From NCBI RefSeq assembly GCF_001953885.1, contig NZ_MQUS01000002.1:429754-493753 (forward strand): 64,000 nucleotides of DNA. The letters run 5' to 3'. The notes under the pieces were generated by a model that was not told where the DNA came from, did no database searches, and saw only the letters and a list, made by a program, of their open reading frames with translations. The number at the start of each line of letters is the position of its first letter. Position 1 is the stretch's first letter. This document shows, in pieces, positions 32,620-40,855 of the stretch. This DNA comes from Streptomyces sp. IMTB 2501 (GTDB lineage Bacteria > Actinomycetota > Actinomycetes > Streptomycetales > Streptomycetaceae). The position numbers and the translations under genes were made by a program.

Positions 32620-34374
32620 TTGATTTGGGCGGCATTACATCACCAGCGCTGGTGGTTTGGCAGACACCTGGTGTGGCAACACCTCCTGGCATGCCTCACC
32701 AGTATGGCGCTGGTCGGGGCCGGGCCGCTCATGGCGACTGGGTCATTCGCGGCACCCGCAATGGCCTCTGCGAATACATCCTGCGGCCCCTCGCCCGGAG
32801 TGACGCCTTTCACCGATCAAGTGCGGCAGCCGCCTGTTGCGGCACCAGACGCGGAAAACCACTACACAGTCACGGTGGGTGTGCATAACACGCACAGATT
32901 CAGCAGCGCGTGGGGGCCGACGAAGACGCTGGGCTACAGCACGGCCAACGCCATAGTGGACTACCTCGGACCGACCATCGTCACCCAGCAGCACCGTCCG
33001 ATCAAGGTGCGGTTCATCAACAACCTGCCGGCAGCCGGCACGGCCGTTTTCCCGTTCGACCAGCCCAACAACACCATCACCACACACCGCCATGGCGGTC
33101 TCCAGTCTGTGGCAAGCGACGGCCCCCCACTGCCCAACGGAGTGGAAGTCCCACCAGGTGGATCACAGACGCAGGACTATCCGAACAACCAGGCCGCGGC
33201 GCCCTTGTGGTACCACGACCATGCCGATGCGCATGCCTCATACCACGTCTATGAGGGCTTGGCAGGGCTGGCGCCCAACACCGACAAGCTTGAGTCGTCG
33301 TTTGGGCTACCCCTGGGCGATTTCGCCAAGTCCTACGTACTCCAGGACAAGTCGTTCAACGCCGACTACTCACTGTGCTACACCCACGCCGACCCGGAGT
33401 TCTTCGGCGACCGCCCAGTGATCAATGGGACCATCGCACCCAAGCAGAACGTGGAGCCAAGACGCTACACCTTCACCCTGGTCAACGGATCGGACTCCCG
33501 CTTCTACCACCTCAGCCTCCGACAGGTTGCCGGATCTGCCTCGGCCGCGCCGACAATGATCGTGGTCGGCAATGACGAGGGCTACCTACTGCATCCCGCG
33601 CGGGTCAGCGACCTGCTCATCGCGCCCGGAGAGCGTTACCAGGCGGTTGTCGACTTCACCAGCCACAACGGCCAGCAGTGGGTGTTGGCCAACGACGCTT
33701 CTGCGCCCTACCCGGGACCTGACACAGCACCGCTGATTCCTGAGCTGATGCGATTCGACGTCTGCTCCGAGGTGACGTCTCCGGATCATTCACGGGTACC
33801 GAAGACAATCCGGGAGGCCAACAACGCCGAGCCGCTCGCCAGCAAGTTGGCGCAGGCTCGCCTCCGAACGGTCCAGGCCGGCGAGAATACGCCTGGTGTG
33901 ACCCAGATGGGGGACAAGAACCAGCTGCTCAATTATTTCGACCCGCCTACCGAGACTCCTCAACTCGGCTCCACGGAAGTCTGGGCCATGCGCAACCACA
34001 GTCCCGACGCGCATCCCTTCCATGAACACATCGCCGAACTCCGGCTGATCGGAAGATGGCACGTCGGGCAGCCGGATACCACCGGAAAGCCCGTACCCGG
34101 TACTATCGGCCCCTTCGAACCGGCAGCCGCCTACGAATCCGGTCCCAAGGATACCTTTGTATCCCCACCGGACTACATCACTGCCTGGGTCGGCAAATAC
34201 ACCATCCCGGGAATTTCGGTCTGGCACTGTCACATCCTCTCCCACGAGGATGGCTCGTCAACGGGCGGCACTATCGAGATGATGCGCCCCCTCGCCGTTG
34301 GCTCGAAGCCGCAAGTCCAACTACCCCGCGTACTCACGCAGGAACGATTGGACCAGCTGGTGCGCCAGCCGTAG
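32620..34374 (+). CDS. Secreted multicopper oxidase (CotA/bilirubin-oxidase-like)
   Basis: About 584 aa with four copper-binding motifs: THRHGG, WYHDHADAH, HPFHEHIAEL and WHCHILSHED. The first motif is HRHG where HWHG is usual. A three-cupredoxin layout with a long LxxLGD-type linker fits CotA/phenoxazinone-synthase-like laccases that oxidise phenols, bilirubin or metals. A signal sequence (LLACLTSMALVGAGPLMATG, cleavage near AMASA) implies export. TTG 32620 was chosen because GGGAGG lies 5 bases upstream; an ATG at 32533 is also in frame. GC content is clearly lower than neighbours, and the gene is bracketed by inverted repeats and IS elements, so horizontal acquisition is likely. Confidence 0.88.
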   Translation: MIWAALHHQRWWFGRHLVWQHLLACLTSMALVGAGPLMATGSFAAPAMASANTSCGPSPGVTPFTDQVRQPPVAAPDAENHYTVTVGVHNTHRFSSAWGPTKTLGYSTANAIVDYLGPTIVTQQHRPIKVRFINNLPAAGTAVFPFDQPNNTITTHRHGGLQSVASDGPPLPNGVEVPPGGSQTQDYPNNQAAAPLWYHDHADAHASYHVYEGLAGLAPNTDKLESSFGLPLGDFAKSYVLQDKSFNADYSLCYTHADPEFFGDRPVINGTIAPKQNVEPRRYTFTLVNGSDSRFYHLSLRQVAGSASAAPTMIVVGNDEGYLLHPARVSDLLIAPGERYQAVVDFTSHNGQQWVLANDASAPYPGPDTAPLIPELMRFDVCSEVTSPDHSRVPKTIREANNAEPLASKLAQARLRTVQAGENTPGVTQMGDKNQLLNYFDPPTETPQLGSTEVWAMRNHSPDAHPFHEHIAELRLIGRWHVGQPDTTGKPVPGTIGPFEPAAAYESGPKDTFVSPPDYITAWVGKYTIPGISVWHCHILSHEDGSSTGGTIEMMRPLAVGSKPQVQLPRVLTQERLDQLVRQP

Positions 34375-34400
34375 CGGGGAGTCACACCTTCACCGCCGCC

Positions 34401-34458
34401 TCGTCCGCGGCTGCTTCCACGCCCGCCACGTCCGCTACACCACCCAGTAGGCAAAACA
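34401..34458. repeat. Right copy of the 58-bp inverted repeat
   Basis: It starts 27 bp after the oxidase stop codon. See the left copy at 32203-32260 for the match; differences are scattered single bases. Possibly the end of an older mobile segment. Confidence 0.75.
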
Positions 34459-34767
34459 TCACGGATCTCGGATCAGGCGGGCAGCACCGGCCTGAAGCAC
34501 CCGTCACGGCATCTGCCGCGCAGCCCGGCTGCGGCTTCGCAAACACGACACAGTGTGAGCGCTGCCTGGTCACCCGTCGGACGGCATACCCAATCCACCT
34601 GTACACATGTAGAGCAGACTCTTCCTTTGGACCGGCACGGGGGTGACGGAGCGTCAGCAAACTCCTGATGTTGCCTTTTCCCTGCGAGTCAGCCGTGTTT
34701 TCCGATCCTCTGAGTTCGCTCTGAGGGTGTTGATGCAGTCTTGAACAGCAGGTGAGAGATCACCTAA
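34459..34767. other. Gap between oxidase segment and IS701-type element
   Basis: About 310 bp without a gene or clear structure. Base composition is lower in GC than the chromosome average here. It ends in CTAA, the target duplication of the adjacent IS. Confidence 0.4.
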
Positions 34768-35521
34768 TAGGACTCCGTTAGGTCTTCCGGTTCGAGCTGT
34801 TCCTGGGCACGTTGGATGTGTGGATGCACATGAAGTGAAGCGTGTACGGGCCAGGTTGGCGTTATACGTGGCTGATGTGTTCGCCTCGGTGCCGCGCAAG
34901 GACCAACGGGCCAAGAGCGACTGCTACCTGCGGGGACTGATGCTGGACGGCATTCTTCCGTCCTTGCGCACCGACACGTCGTCGATCACCCAGGCCGTCG
35001 GGGCGATGAGCGGCAGCATGCGTTCGCAGATCCGACGCTGCACCGGCACGGGATCCCAGGTGGACTGGTTCACGAACTGCTGCAGGTTCTGCTCGTTGCC
35101 GTCCGGCAGCCGAGCGGCCATGGCCTGGATCGACTTGCGGCGGGAGACTCCCATCGATTACTGGCTGTCCAGCCTGCCGGCAGACACCCCGATCGCCGAC
35201 CTGGTCCGCCTGGCCAAAGTCCGCTGGCGCATCGAACACGACTACCGAGAACTCAAGCACGGTCTGGGCCTGGACCACTTCGAAGGCCGTTCCTGGCCGG
35301 GCTGGCACCACCACGTCACCCTCGTGACCGCAGCCCACGCCTTCCTCACCGAACAACGGCCGGCCCCAAAAGTCCCCGGGCCGGGCTCACTCTCCACCAG
35401 ATCCTCGACGCCCTCCAAGACGTCCTGAGGTGCTGGACCGGCATCTGCACCACCTGTCACCAACCCCTGCCCAGCAGGACACACACAACACCAAGATCAA
35501 GACAGACCTAACGGAGTCCTA
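34768..35521. mobile_element. Internally rearranged IS701-family element
   Basis: Ends are perfect 18-bp inverted repeats TAGGACTCCGTTAGGTCT (34768-34785) and its complement (35504-35521). Both flanks carry CTAA (34764-34767 and 35522-35525), a 4-bp YTAR target duplication typical of IS701. At 754 bp it is well short of a full element (about 1.2-1.4 kb). Confidence 0.9.
34812..35430 (+). pseudogene. IS701-type transposase, internally deleted and partly inverted
   Basis: The plus strand begins with the family N terminus (RLALYVADVFASVPRKDQRA, CYLRGLMLDG). From about 34945 to 35150 the next family segment (SRRKSIQAMAARLPDGNEQN ... PLIAPTAWVIDDVSVRKDGRM) is on the minus strand instead. The plus strand then resumes at ETPIDYWLSSLPADTP, VRWRIEHDYRELKHGLGLDH, HHHVTLVTAAHAFLTEQR. 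The central region with the middle catalytic acidic residue(s) is missing. Non-functional, although the terminal repeats could be mobilised in trans. Confidence 0.88.
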
Positions 35522-35525
35522 CTAA

Positions 35526-36372
35526 AGGCTGTCCCGCAAATGATCTTTGAGTCGGCATAGACAAGGCTGTGTGATGTGCGGCCTGCTCGCTCAGCCGGCG
35601 AGGGCGAGGTTAGGCAGGCGGGCGATGCCGAGCATTGCATGGTGGACGCCGTCGCCTTTGAGACGGCAGTCGCGGAGGATCTTCCAGCCCTTCATCCGGG
35701 CGAAGGCGTGCTCGACACGGGTGCGGATCTTGCGATGAGAGACGTTGTGTTCCTCTTTCCAGGCCGGGAGTTCGGCCTGACCTTTCGCCCGGCGGTGTGG
35801 AATGACCAGGCCGGTTCCCTGGTAGCCGCCGTCCGCGATCACCGTGGTTCTGCCGACTGCGTCCTTGGCGCCGGAAAGTCCCCATGCCTTGCAGTCGTTC
35901 CGGTTGCCCGGCACCGGTCGCCCGACGGCGACGACGAGCCGTGTGTCTGCGTCGATGACGACCTGGTGGTTGGTGGAGTATTGATAGCTCTTCGACCGCT
36001 CGGCGATGGTGTGGTCGCGGGTGGGGACAAGGGTGCCGTCCGCGATGAGCACGGTGTCCTTGCGGAATCGCTTGCGCTGTCGGAACGCGAGCGACGGCCC
36101 GAGGTCGTCGATGATGCGGTCGGCAGCCGATTTCGACACCCCGAACAGCGGTGCCAGCTGCCGCAGGGTGAGGTTCGTGCGCCAGTACGCGGCGACCAGC
36201 AGGACTCGGTCTTCCAGCGGCAGGCTCCAGGGCCGGCCCTTGCGGACCGGGTCCGCGCCCTCGCGCCGCAACGCGGTGATCAACTTGCCGAACTGACGCG
36301 GGCTCAACCCGGTGAACGGGGCTATCCAGGACGGCTCGGACGCCGTGATCACACAAGCCACAGCAAGATCGT
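35526..36372 (-). mobile_element. IS5-family insertion sequence
   Basis: Surrounds an apparently intact transposase and begins directly after the IS701 target duplication with AGGCTGTCCCGCAAATGATC. The right end near 36372 contains GACGATCTTG, only a partial inverted match to ATGATCTTTG of the left end, so the boundaries are approximate. Confidence 0.65.
35591..36361 (-). CDS. IS5-family transposase
   Basis: A 256-aa DDE transposase. The N-terminal helical domain (SWIAPFTGLSPRQFGKLITA, HTH-like LTLRQLAPLFGVSKSAADRI) precedes the catalytic acids in VLIADGTLVP, TTVIADGGYQG and RTRVEHAFARMKGW (final Glu). Length and motifs fit small Streptomyces IS5 elements of the IS112/IS1647 type. The frame is uninterrupted, so the enzyme could be active. 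The GTG start at 36361 lies very close to the element end. It is adjacent to an IS701 remnant, which makes this a small IS landing zone. Confidence 0.92.
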   Translation of the reverse strand: MACVITASEPSWIAPFTGLSPRQFGKLITALRREGADPVRKGRPWSLPLEDRVLLVAAYWRTNLTLRQLAPLFGVSKSAADRIIDDLGPSLAFRQRKRFRKDTVLIADGTLVPTRDHTIAERSKSYQYSTNHQVVIDADTRLVVAVGRPVPGNRNDCKAWGLSGAKDAVGRTTVIADGGYQGTGLVIPHRRAKGQAELPAWKEEHNVSHRKIRTRVEHAFARMKGWKILRDCRLKGDGVHHAMLGIARLPNLALAG

Positions 36373-36373
36373 C

Positions 36374-36862
36374 TCACTGAGGTGTGGCGGGCTCCCCGTC
36401 TGCCCGTCGGTGGCCCGGCCACATGTCGGCGTACGCGGCGTCCATGAACTGGACCTGCGGCCCGCGCAACGCGAACGCATCGGCTGTCTCGCCTCGCGCC
36501 GCCTCAGCGAGGCGCAACGCATAACGATAGGTAGCGCCCCGCAAGGGTTCGCTCCTGGCTGCCAAGTCGATCTCCGCCTGGGCGAGCCACAGGTCATCGA
36601 GGAGTTGGCCGAGCGCGGGACCGGCCGTGGTGCCGCCGCCGTCCGGTCCCGTGAGCGCCGCCTTCTCCACCTGCAACGCAATGCTCACGAACTTCAGAAC
36701 CGCGTCCTTGAGCTGAGCCCGGTGGGCGGCTGATTCCTGCACTTCGAGCTGCCGGGTGCTCGCGCGCGAGACGAGGTACTGACCAAACAACGATCCACCC
36801 GCGCCGAGCGCAACTCCTGCGAGAGACAACAACGCCGGCCCCAAGGTTCCCCAAGATCCCAT
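36374..36862 (-). CDS. Hypothetical protein with one N-terminal membrane helix
   Basis: A 162-aa protein. An N-terminal hydrophobic segment MGSWGTLGPALLSLAGVALG with GGSLFGQYLVSRAS is followed by a cytoplasmic helical region (LEVQESAAHRAQLKDAVLKF, LGQLLDDLWLAQAEIDLAAR). No family recognised; similar small membrane-anchored helical proteins are common in Streptomyces. Its stop codon lies only 2 bp from the presumed IS5 end, so the C terminus may have been altered by the insertion. It is transcribed divergently from the universal stress gene. Confidence 0.65.
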   Translation of the reverse strand: MGSWGTLGPALLSLAGVALGAGGSLFGQYLVSRASTRQLEVQESAAHRAQLKDAVLKFVSIALQVEKAALTGPDGGGTTAGPALGQLLDDLWLAQAEIDLAARSEPLRGATYRYALRLAEAARGETADAFALRGPQVQFMDAAYADMWPGHRRADGEPATPQ

Positions 36863-37045
36863 GGCTGGAGTCTCTCAGCATCGGTCCGGCCCGTGAGAAG
36901 GGCGGGGATGTAGGCCGGGGGCCCTGGTCAGGCCCGGCGCTCACGCGGGCCGGATCTCGTACTCGGCGTCGGTTTCCGCGGTCGTGGCGCGGCCGCGAGA
37001 TGATCATTTCCGCGAGACACGCCGCGACGACGAGGAGGCCCACGC

Positions 37046-37912
37046 ATGACACGCCCGATCATGGCAGGGGTGGACGGCACCGAGGAGAGCCTCGCCGCGC
37101 TGGACTGGGCCGGCCGGGAGGCCGTACGGCGTGGGCTGCCGCTGCGCGTGATGCACGCCTGGCGCTACGCCGAGTCGCTCGCCACCGCCGACCGGGACAC
37201 CCAGCACGCATGGGTGTCGGAGGGCGTCGCGGAGGCCGTGCGCGCCGTCTCCGAGCGGCATCCGGGGCTGGAGGTGAGCGTCGACGTGGTCGAGGGCGAG
37301 CCCGCGCACGCGCTGGCCCGCGCGGCGGCACAGGCCGAGCTGCTGGTGCTCGGCTCGCGCGGGCACGGTCCGGTCATCGGGTTCCTGGTCGGCTCGGTCG
37401 GACAGCAGGTGATCGCCGAGGCGACCCGGCCGGTGGTCCTGGTGCGCGCCGGGGACCAGGCTGCGGCGGAGGCGGCCGGGCGGGACGTCGTCGTCGGTCA
37501 GCACGGCGATCCCGAGGACAGCGCGGCAACGCTGCGGTTCGCCTTCGAGACGGCGGCGGCGCGCGGAGCCACCGTCCGGGCCGTACGGGCGTGGACCCTG
37601 CCGCCGGTCTTCGCCTACAGCCCCGGCTCGCTCAAGCTGCTGGACGACGTGGGGGGTCTGGAGCCGTACGAGAGGCAGGCGCTGGCCGAGGCGCTGCGGC
37701 CCTGGCGGCAGCGGTTCCCCGGCGTGCCCGTGGCCGAGCACGTCGAGATGGGCAGCGCGGGCCAGGTGCTGCTGTCGATGGCCGGCCGGGCCCAGTTGAT
37801 GGTCGTCGGCCGCCGCTCGCACCGTCTGGCCGTGGGCGCCCGGGTCGGTTCGGTCGCGCACGGGGTGCTGCACCATGCCGACTGCCCGGTAGCCGTGGTC
37901 CCGCACGACTGA
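37046..37912 (+). CDS. Universal stress protein, tandem UspA domains
   Basis: A 288-aa protein with two UspA domains: IMAGVDGTEESLAALDWAGR and LLVLGSRGHGPVIGFLVGSV with PVVLVRAG; then VVVGQHGDPEDSAATLRFAF and MVVGRRSHRLAVGARVGSV with CPVAVVPHD. Both nucleotide loops look complete. GAGGAGG precedes the ATG. It resembles, but is not a recent copy of, the protein at 29549-30409. A 94-bp inverted-repeat element sits immediately after the stop. Confidence 0.92.
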   Translation: MTRPIMAGVDGTEESLAALDWAGREAVRRGLPLRVMHAWRYAESLATADRDTQHAWVSEGVAEAVRAVSERHPGLEVSVDVVEGEPAHALARAAAQAELLVLGSRGHGPVIGFLVGSVGQQVIAEATRPVVLVRAGDQAAAEAAGRDVVVGQHGDPEDSAATLRFAFETAAARGATVRAVRAWTLPPVFAYSPGSLKLLDDVGGLEPYERQALAEALRPWRQRFPGVPVAEHVEMGSAGQVLLSMAGRAQLMVVGRRSHRLAVGARVGSVAHGVLHHADCPVAVVPHD

Positions 37913-37917
37913 CGCCG

Positions 37918-38011
37918 GGGCCTGTCCGGCGGATCAGGTCGCGGGAAATCGACGACAACGCCGCGGAGTGGGTGTGCCCCCGCGTCTGCGGCAGGATCGC
38001 CGGACAGGCCC
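37918..38011. repeat. 94-bp element with perfect 14-bp terminal inverted repeats
   Basis: GGGCCTGTCCGGCG at 37918-37931 and its exact complement at 37998-38011, the next bases GATC also matching. It fills the whole space between two convergent genes, touching the stop codon of the DUF4032 gene. It could be a MITE-like repeat acting as a bidirectional terminator, though a 66-nt interior is long for a terminator. Confidence 0.7.
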
Positions 38012-39231
38012 TAGTCCGGCTCGGTCCGTGTCCCGGGCAGGACGTTCTCGATGTAGTCCTTGACGGCGGTGTCGAGGCCGATGTCCTGCTGTGCGTGTTC
38101 GGACAGGTACCAGCGGTGTTCGAGGAGCTGGTGGTAGATCTCGGCCGGGTCCATGGCGCCGCGCAGCTCGGGCGGCACGGCCCGCACGGTGGGCCGGAAC
38201 ACGTCCCGCACCCAGCGGTGGGCCAGCACCTCCGGGCGCGCGGCCAGGGGATCGCCGGGCGCGTAGTCGTCCTGCGTGGCCATCCAGCTCTCCAGGTCGC
38301 CGAGCAGCCGGCGCGCCTGGTTCTCCTCGGTGTCCAGGCCGGTCAGCCGCAGCAGCTGACGCTGGTGGTGCCCGGCGTCGACGACCTTCGGCACGAAGGT
38401 GACGGTGTCGCCGGTGGAGGAGTGTTCGATCTGCATCTCGGCGACGTCGAAGCCGAGTTCGTTCAGACGGCGGATCCGGCGCTCGATGTAGTGGTACTTG
38501 CCCGCCGGGTACACCGAGGTGCGGGTCAGCTCCTGCCACAGCCTCTGGTACCGGGTGCAGATCTCGTGCCCGAACTCGACCGGGTCCACGGACGGGTGCA
38601 GCGCGCCGGAGGCCTCCAGGTCGAGGAGCTCCCCGCTGATGTTCACCCGGGCCAGATCCAGGTCGTACTCCCGCTGCCCGGGGCTCAGCCGGGGATGCAG
38701 TTCCCCGGTCTCGGCGTCGACCAGATAGGCGGCGAAGGCGCCCGCGTCCCGCCGGAAGAGGGTGTTGGACAGCGAGCAGTCGCCCCAGGCGAACCCGGCG
38801 AGGTGCAGCCGGACCAGCAGCACGGCCAGGGCGTCCATCAGCCGGTGCATGGTCGCCGGGCGCATGGTCGTCTCGAACATCGAGCGGTACGGCATCGAGC
38901 CGCGCAGATGCCGGGTGATCAGGACCGGCTCCAGCGGGGCGCCCGCGCGGCCGGTGCGGCCGGTGACCACCGCGAGCGGGTCGACGGCGGGGATGCCGAG
39001 CCGGTCGAGGTCGCGCAGCAGCCCGTACTCGCGCAGCGCGGGCCGCTCGGCCAGTTCCTTGACGGCGATCACCTCGTCACCGGCGTGCGCGTATCGCACC
39101 ACGTGCCGCGAGATGCCCCTCGGCAGCGGCACGAGGTACTCCTCCGGCCACTTCTCCAGGGGCACGTCCCAGGGCAGGGCGAGCAGGAGCGTGGGGTGCT
39201 CCGGGTTCGTGGCGCTGATCTGCAAGGCCAT
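38011..39231 (-). CDS. DUF4032 protein with kinase-like fold
   Basis: A 406-aa protein of the DUF4032 family found across actinobacteria. Kinase-like features are EVIAVKELAERPALREYGLL (possible VAVK-type lysine and helix C), a catalytic loop-like GFAWGDCSLSNTLF and a following YLVDAETGELHP in the DFG position. The C-terminal half is helical (FGHEICTRYQRLWQELTRTS, YIERRIRRLNELGFDVAEMQ). Whether it is catalytically active and on what is unknown. ATG 39231 begins MALQISATNPEH, typical of the family. It is convergent with the universal stress gene and 31 bp from the MBL gene behind it. Confidence 0.85.
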   Translation of the reverse strand: MALQISATNPEHPTLLLALPWDVPLEKWPEEYLVPLPRGISRHVVRYAHAGDEVIAVKELAERPALREYGLLRDLDRLGIPAVDPLAVVTGRTGRAGAPLEPVLITRHLRGSMPYRSMFETTMRPATMHRLMDALAVLLVRLHLAGFAWGDCSLSNTLFRRDAGAFAAYLVDAETGELHPRLSPGQREYDLDLARVNISGELLDLEASGALHPSVDPVEFGHEICTRYQRLWQELTRTSVYPAGKYHYIERRIRRLNELGFDVAEMQIEHSSTGDTVTFVPKVVDAGHHQRQLLRLTGLDTEENQARRLLGDLESWMATQDDYAPGDPLAARPEVLAHRWVRDVFRPTVRAVPPELRGAMDPAEIYHQLLEHRWYLSEHAQQDIGLDTAVKDYIENVLPGTRTEPD

Positions 39232-39262
39232 GGCACGAACCCTAAGGCCCCGCCCCGGAGTT

Positions 39263-40009
39263 CTAGGAGGCCCTTTCCCGGGCCTGCTCGGCCGCCGCGC
39301 GCACCGAACCCCGGTGGACCGGGCCGTGTCCCGGCAGCAGGGTGTCGCCGTCGAGCGCGCCGATCACCGCCAGCGAGTCCACGACCCGGGCCCGCTCGTG
39401 CTGGAAGAAGTCGAGCAGGATCTGCGGTCCCTGGACCCGCGAGGTCGCGTGCCCGCTGACCAGCGCGTCACCGGAGATCACGATGCCCGCCCCGGGGAGG
39501 TGGTAGACGCAGTGGCCGTCCGTGTGGCCGGGGGTGTGGACGGGCACGGGGCGGCCGGGCAGGTCCAGCGGGCCCTCGCCCGGGAACGGCTCGGGCGCGG
39601 TGACGGGGTTGTGGTCGGTGCCGCCGACCTTGAGGACGTGCCGCGCCCATGACACGACACCGGGCCGCCAGGCGTTGCGCACCACGTCGCCGATGGTGGC
39701 CTGCTGCAGGAAATCCCGCCGCGCGTGCGGCACTTCGGCCGGGTGCAGATAGACGGGGGTGCCGTGGGTGGTGCGCAGGTACTCCGCCGAGCCCAGATGG
39801 TCGTTGTGCGCGTGTGTGATCAGGACGGCGGCGACCGCCTCCGGTGAACTGCCCACCGCGGCCAGGGACTCCAGGACTCCTTCCCGGTCCCCGGGGTAGC
39901 CGGTGTCCACGAGTGTGACGGCGTCGCCGTCCTTGAGGATCACCCAGTTGACGTGGTTGCCGTGCACCAGGAAGGTGCCGTCGGCGACTTGGTGTACCTC
40001 TGCCCGCAT
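39263..40009 (-). CDS. MBL-fold metallohydrolase
   Basis: A 248-aa metallo-beta-lactamase-fold hydrolase. Zinc ligands are in THAHNDHLG (H66, H68, D70, H71), HTPGHTDGHCVY, and SGDALVSG, with the final histidine in LPGHGPVH. It resembles glyoxalase II-like/quorum-lactonase-like members of broad substrate use; the substrate is not inferable. GGGGAG before the ATG at 40009 supports this start over 40075. It is a single gene between DUF4032 and the AlkB-like gene, all on the minus strand. Confidence 0.88.
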   Translation of the reverse strand: MRAEVHQVADGTFLVHGNHVNWVILKDGDAVTLVDTGYPGDREGVLESLAAVGSSPEAVAAVLITHAHNDHLGSAEYLRTTHGTPVYLHPAEVPHARRDFLQQATIGDVVRNAWRPGVVSWARHVLKVGGTDHNPVTAPEPFPGEGPLDLPGRPVPVHTPGHTDGHCVYHLPGAGIVISGDALVSGHATSRVQGPQILLDFFQHERARVVDSLAVIGALDGDTLLPGHGPVHRGSVRAAAEQARERAS

Positions 40010-40094
40010 GATCTCCCCGAGCGCTGTGCGGCTGACCGTCGGGGACAGCCAACCAGATCCGCCGGCGCCGCGCACCAGGGGGTGACCCGATACC

Positions 40095-40724
40095 TCAGCG
40101 CACGCCGTGCGGCCGGAACTGGATGCTGATGCGAGGACCGGTGGCCCGCGTGGTCTTCGGTACGCAGTGCTCCCAGGTGCGCTGGCAGGAGCCGCCCATC
40201 ACGATCAGATCGCCGTGCCCGAGCGGCCGTCGCACCGTCGAGGCGCCTCCGCCGGCCGGACGCAGCAGCAGATCCCGGGGTGCGCCGACGGAGAGGATCG
40301 CGACCATCGTGTCCTCGCGGGCGGCTCTCCCGCCCCGGTCCCCGTGCCAGGCGACGCTGTCCCGGCCGTCGCGGTAGTAGCACAGCCCGGCGGTGGTGAA
40401 CGGCTCGCCGAGTTCCTCGGCGTAGTGCCGGGACAGGGCGTCGCGGGCCTCGTCCAGCACCGGATGCGGGAGCGAGTCGTGCGCCGCGCAGAAGGCCAGC
40501 AGGCGCGGTACGGCCACCACGTTGTCGTACATCTTGCGGCGCTCGGCACGCCACGGCACGTCCGCCGCCAGCTTCTCGAACAGCGCGTCGGCCCCGCTCA
40601 GCCAGGCCGGCAGGACGTCGATCCAGGCGCCGGAGCCCAGCTCGGTCCGGCGCAGCGCGTCGAGGGGGCCCAGGCACAGCTCGTCGGTCTGGTCGAACAG
40701 CGGGCCCTGCAGTTGCGTGGACAT
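40095..40724 (-). CDS. AlkB-type 2-oxoglutarate/Fe(II) dioxygenase
   Basis: A 209-aa AlkB homologue. Iron ligands are H127 and D129 in SVAWHGDRG and H186 in TWEHCVPK; 2-oxoglutarate arginines are in RISIQFRPH. It should oxidatively repair alkylated bases in DNA or RNA. Length and motif spacing match the short bacterial AlkB group without extra domains. ATG 40724 is used; the frame extends to 40835 with no start signal and would run through the TetR operator. It lies divergent from the TetR gene across about 130 bp. Confidence 0.9.
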   Translation of the reverse strand: MSTQLQGPLFDQTDELCLGPLDALRRTELGSGAWIDVLPAWLSGADALFEKLAADVPWRAERRKMYDNVVAVPRLLAFCAAHDSLPHPVLDEARDALSRHYAEELGEPFTTAGLCYYRDGRDSVAWHGDRGGRAAREDTMVAILSVGAPRDLLLRPAGGGASTVRRPLGHGDLIVMGGSCQRTWEHCVPKTTRATGPRISIQFRPHGVR

Positions 40725-40806
40725 GAGTCCAGCGTACCCCTTAATCGAAAATCTGTTCCCATTTGATTGAAGCTGCGGGCGTGCCGGGGGGGTGCGAGTC
40801 CTCTTT

Positions 40807-40841
40807 CGATACATCTTCGTATCGGATACATTCACGTATCG
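40807..40841. promoter_or_regulatory. Probable TetR operator, two overlapping palindromes
   Basis: CGATAC-N6-GTATCG followed by GATAC-N6-GTATCG: three half-sites of GTATCG/CGATAC type in 35 bp, ending 15 bp before the TetR start. AT-rich relative to surroundings. Typical of TetR autoregulation. Confidence 0.75.
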
Positions 40842-40855
40842 AAAAGGGAGGTGCG

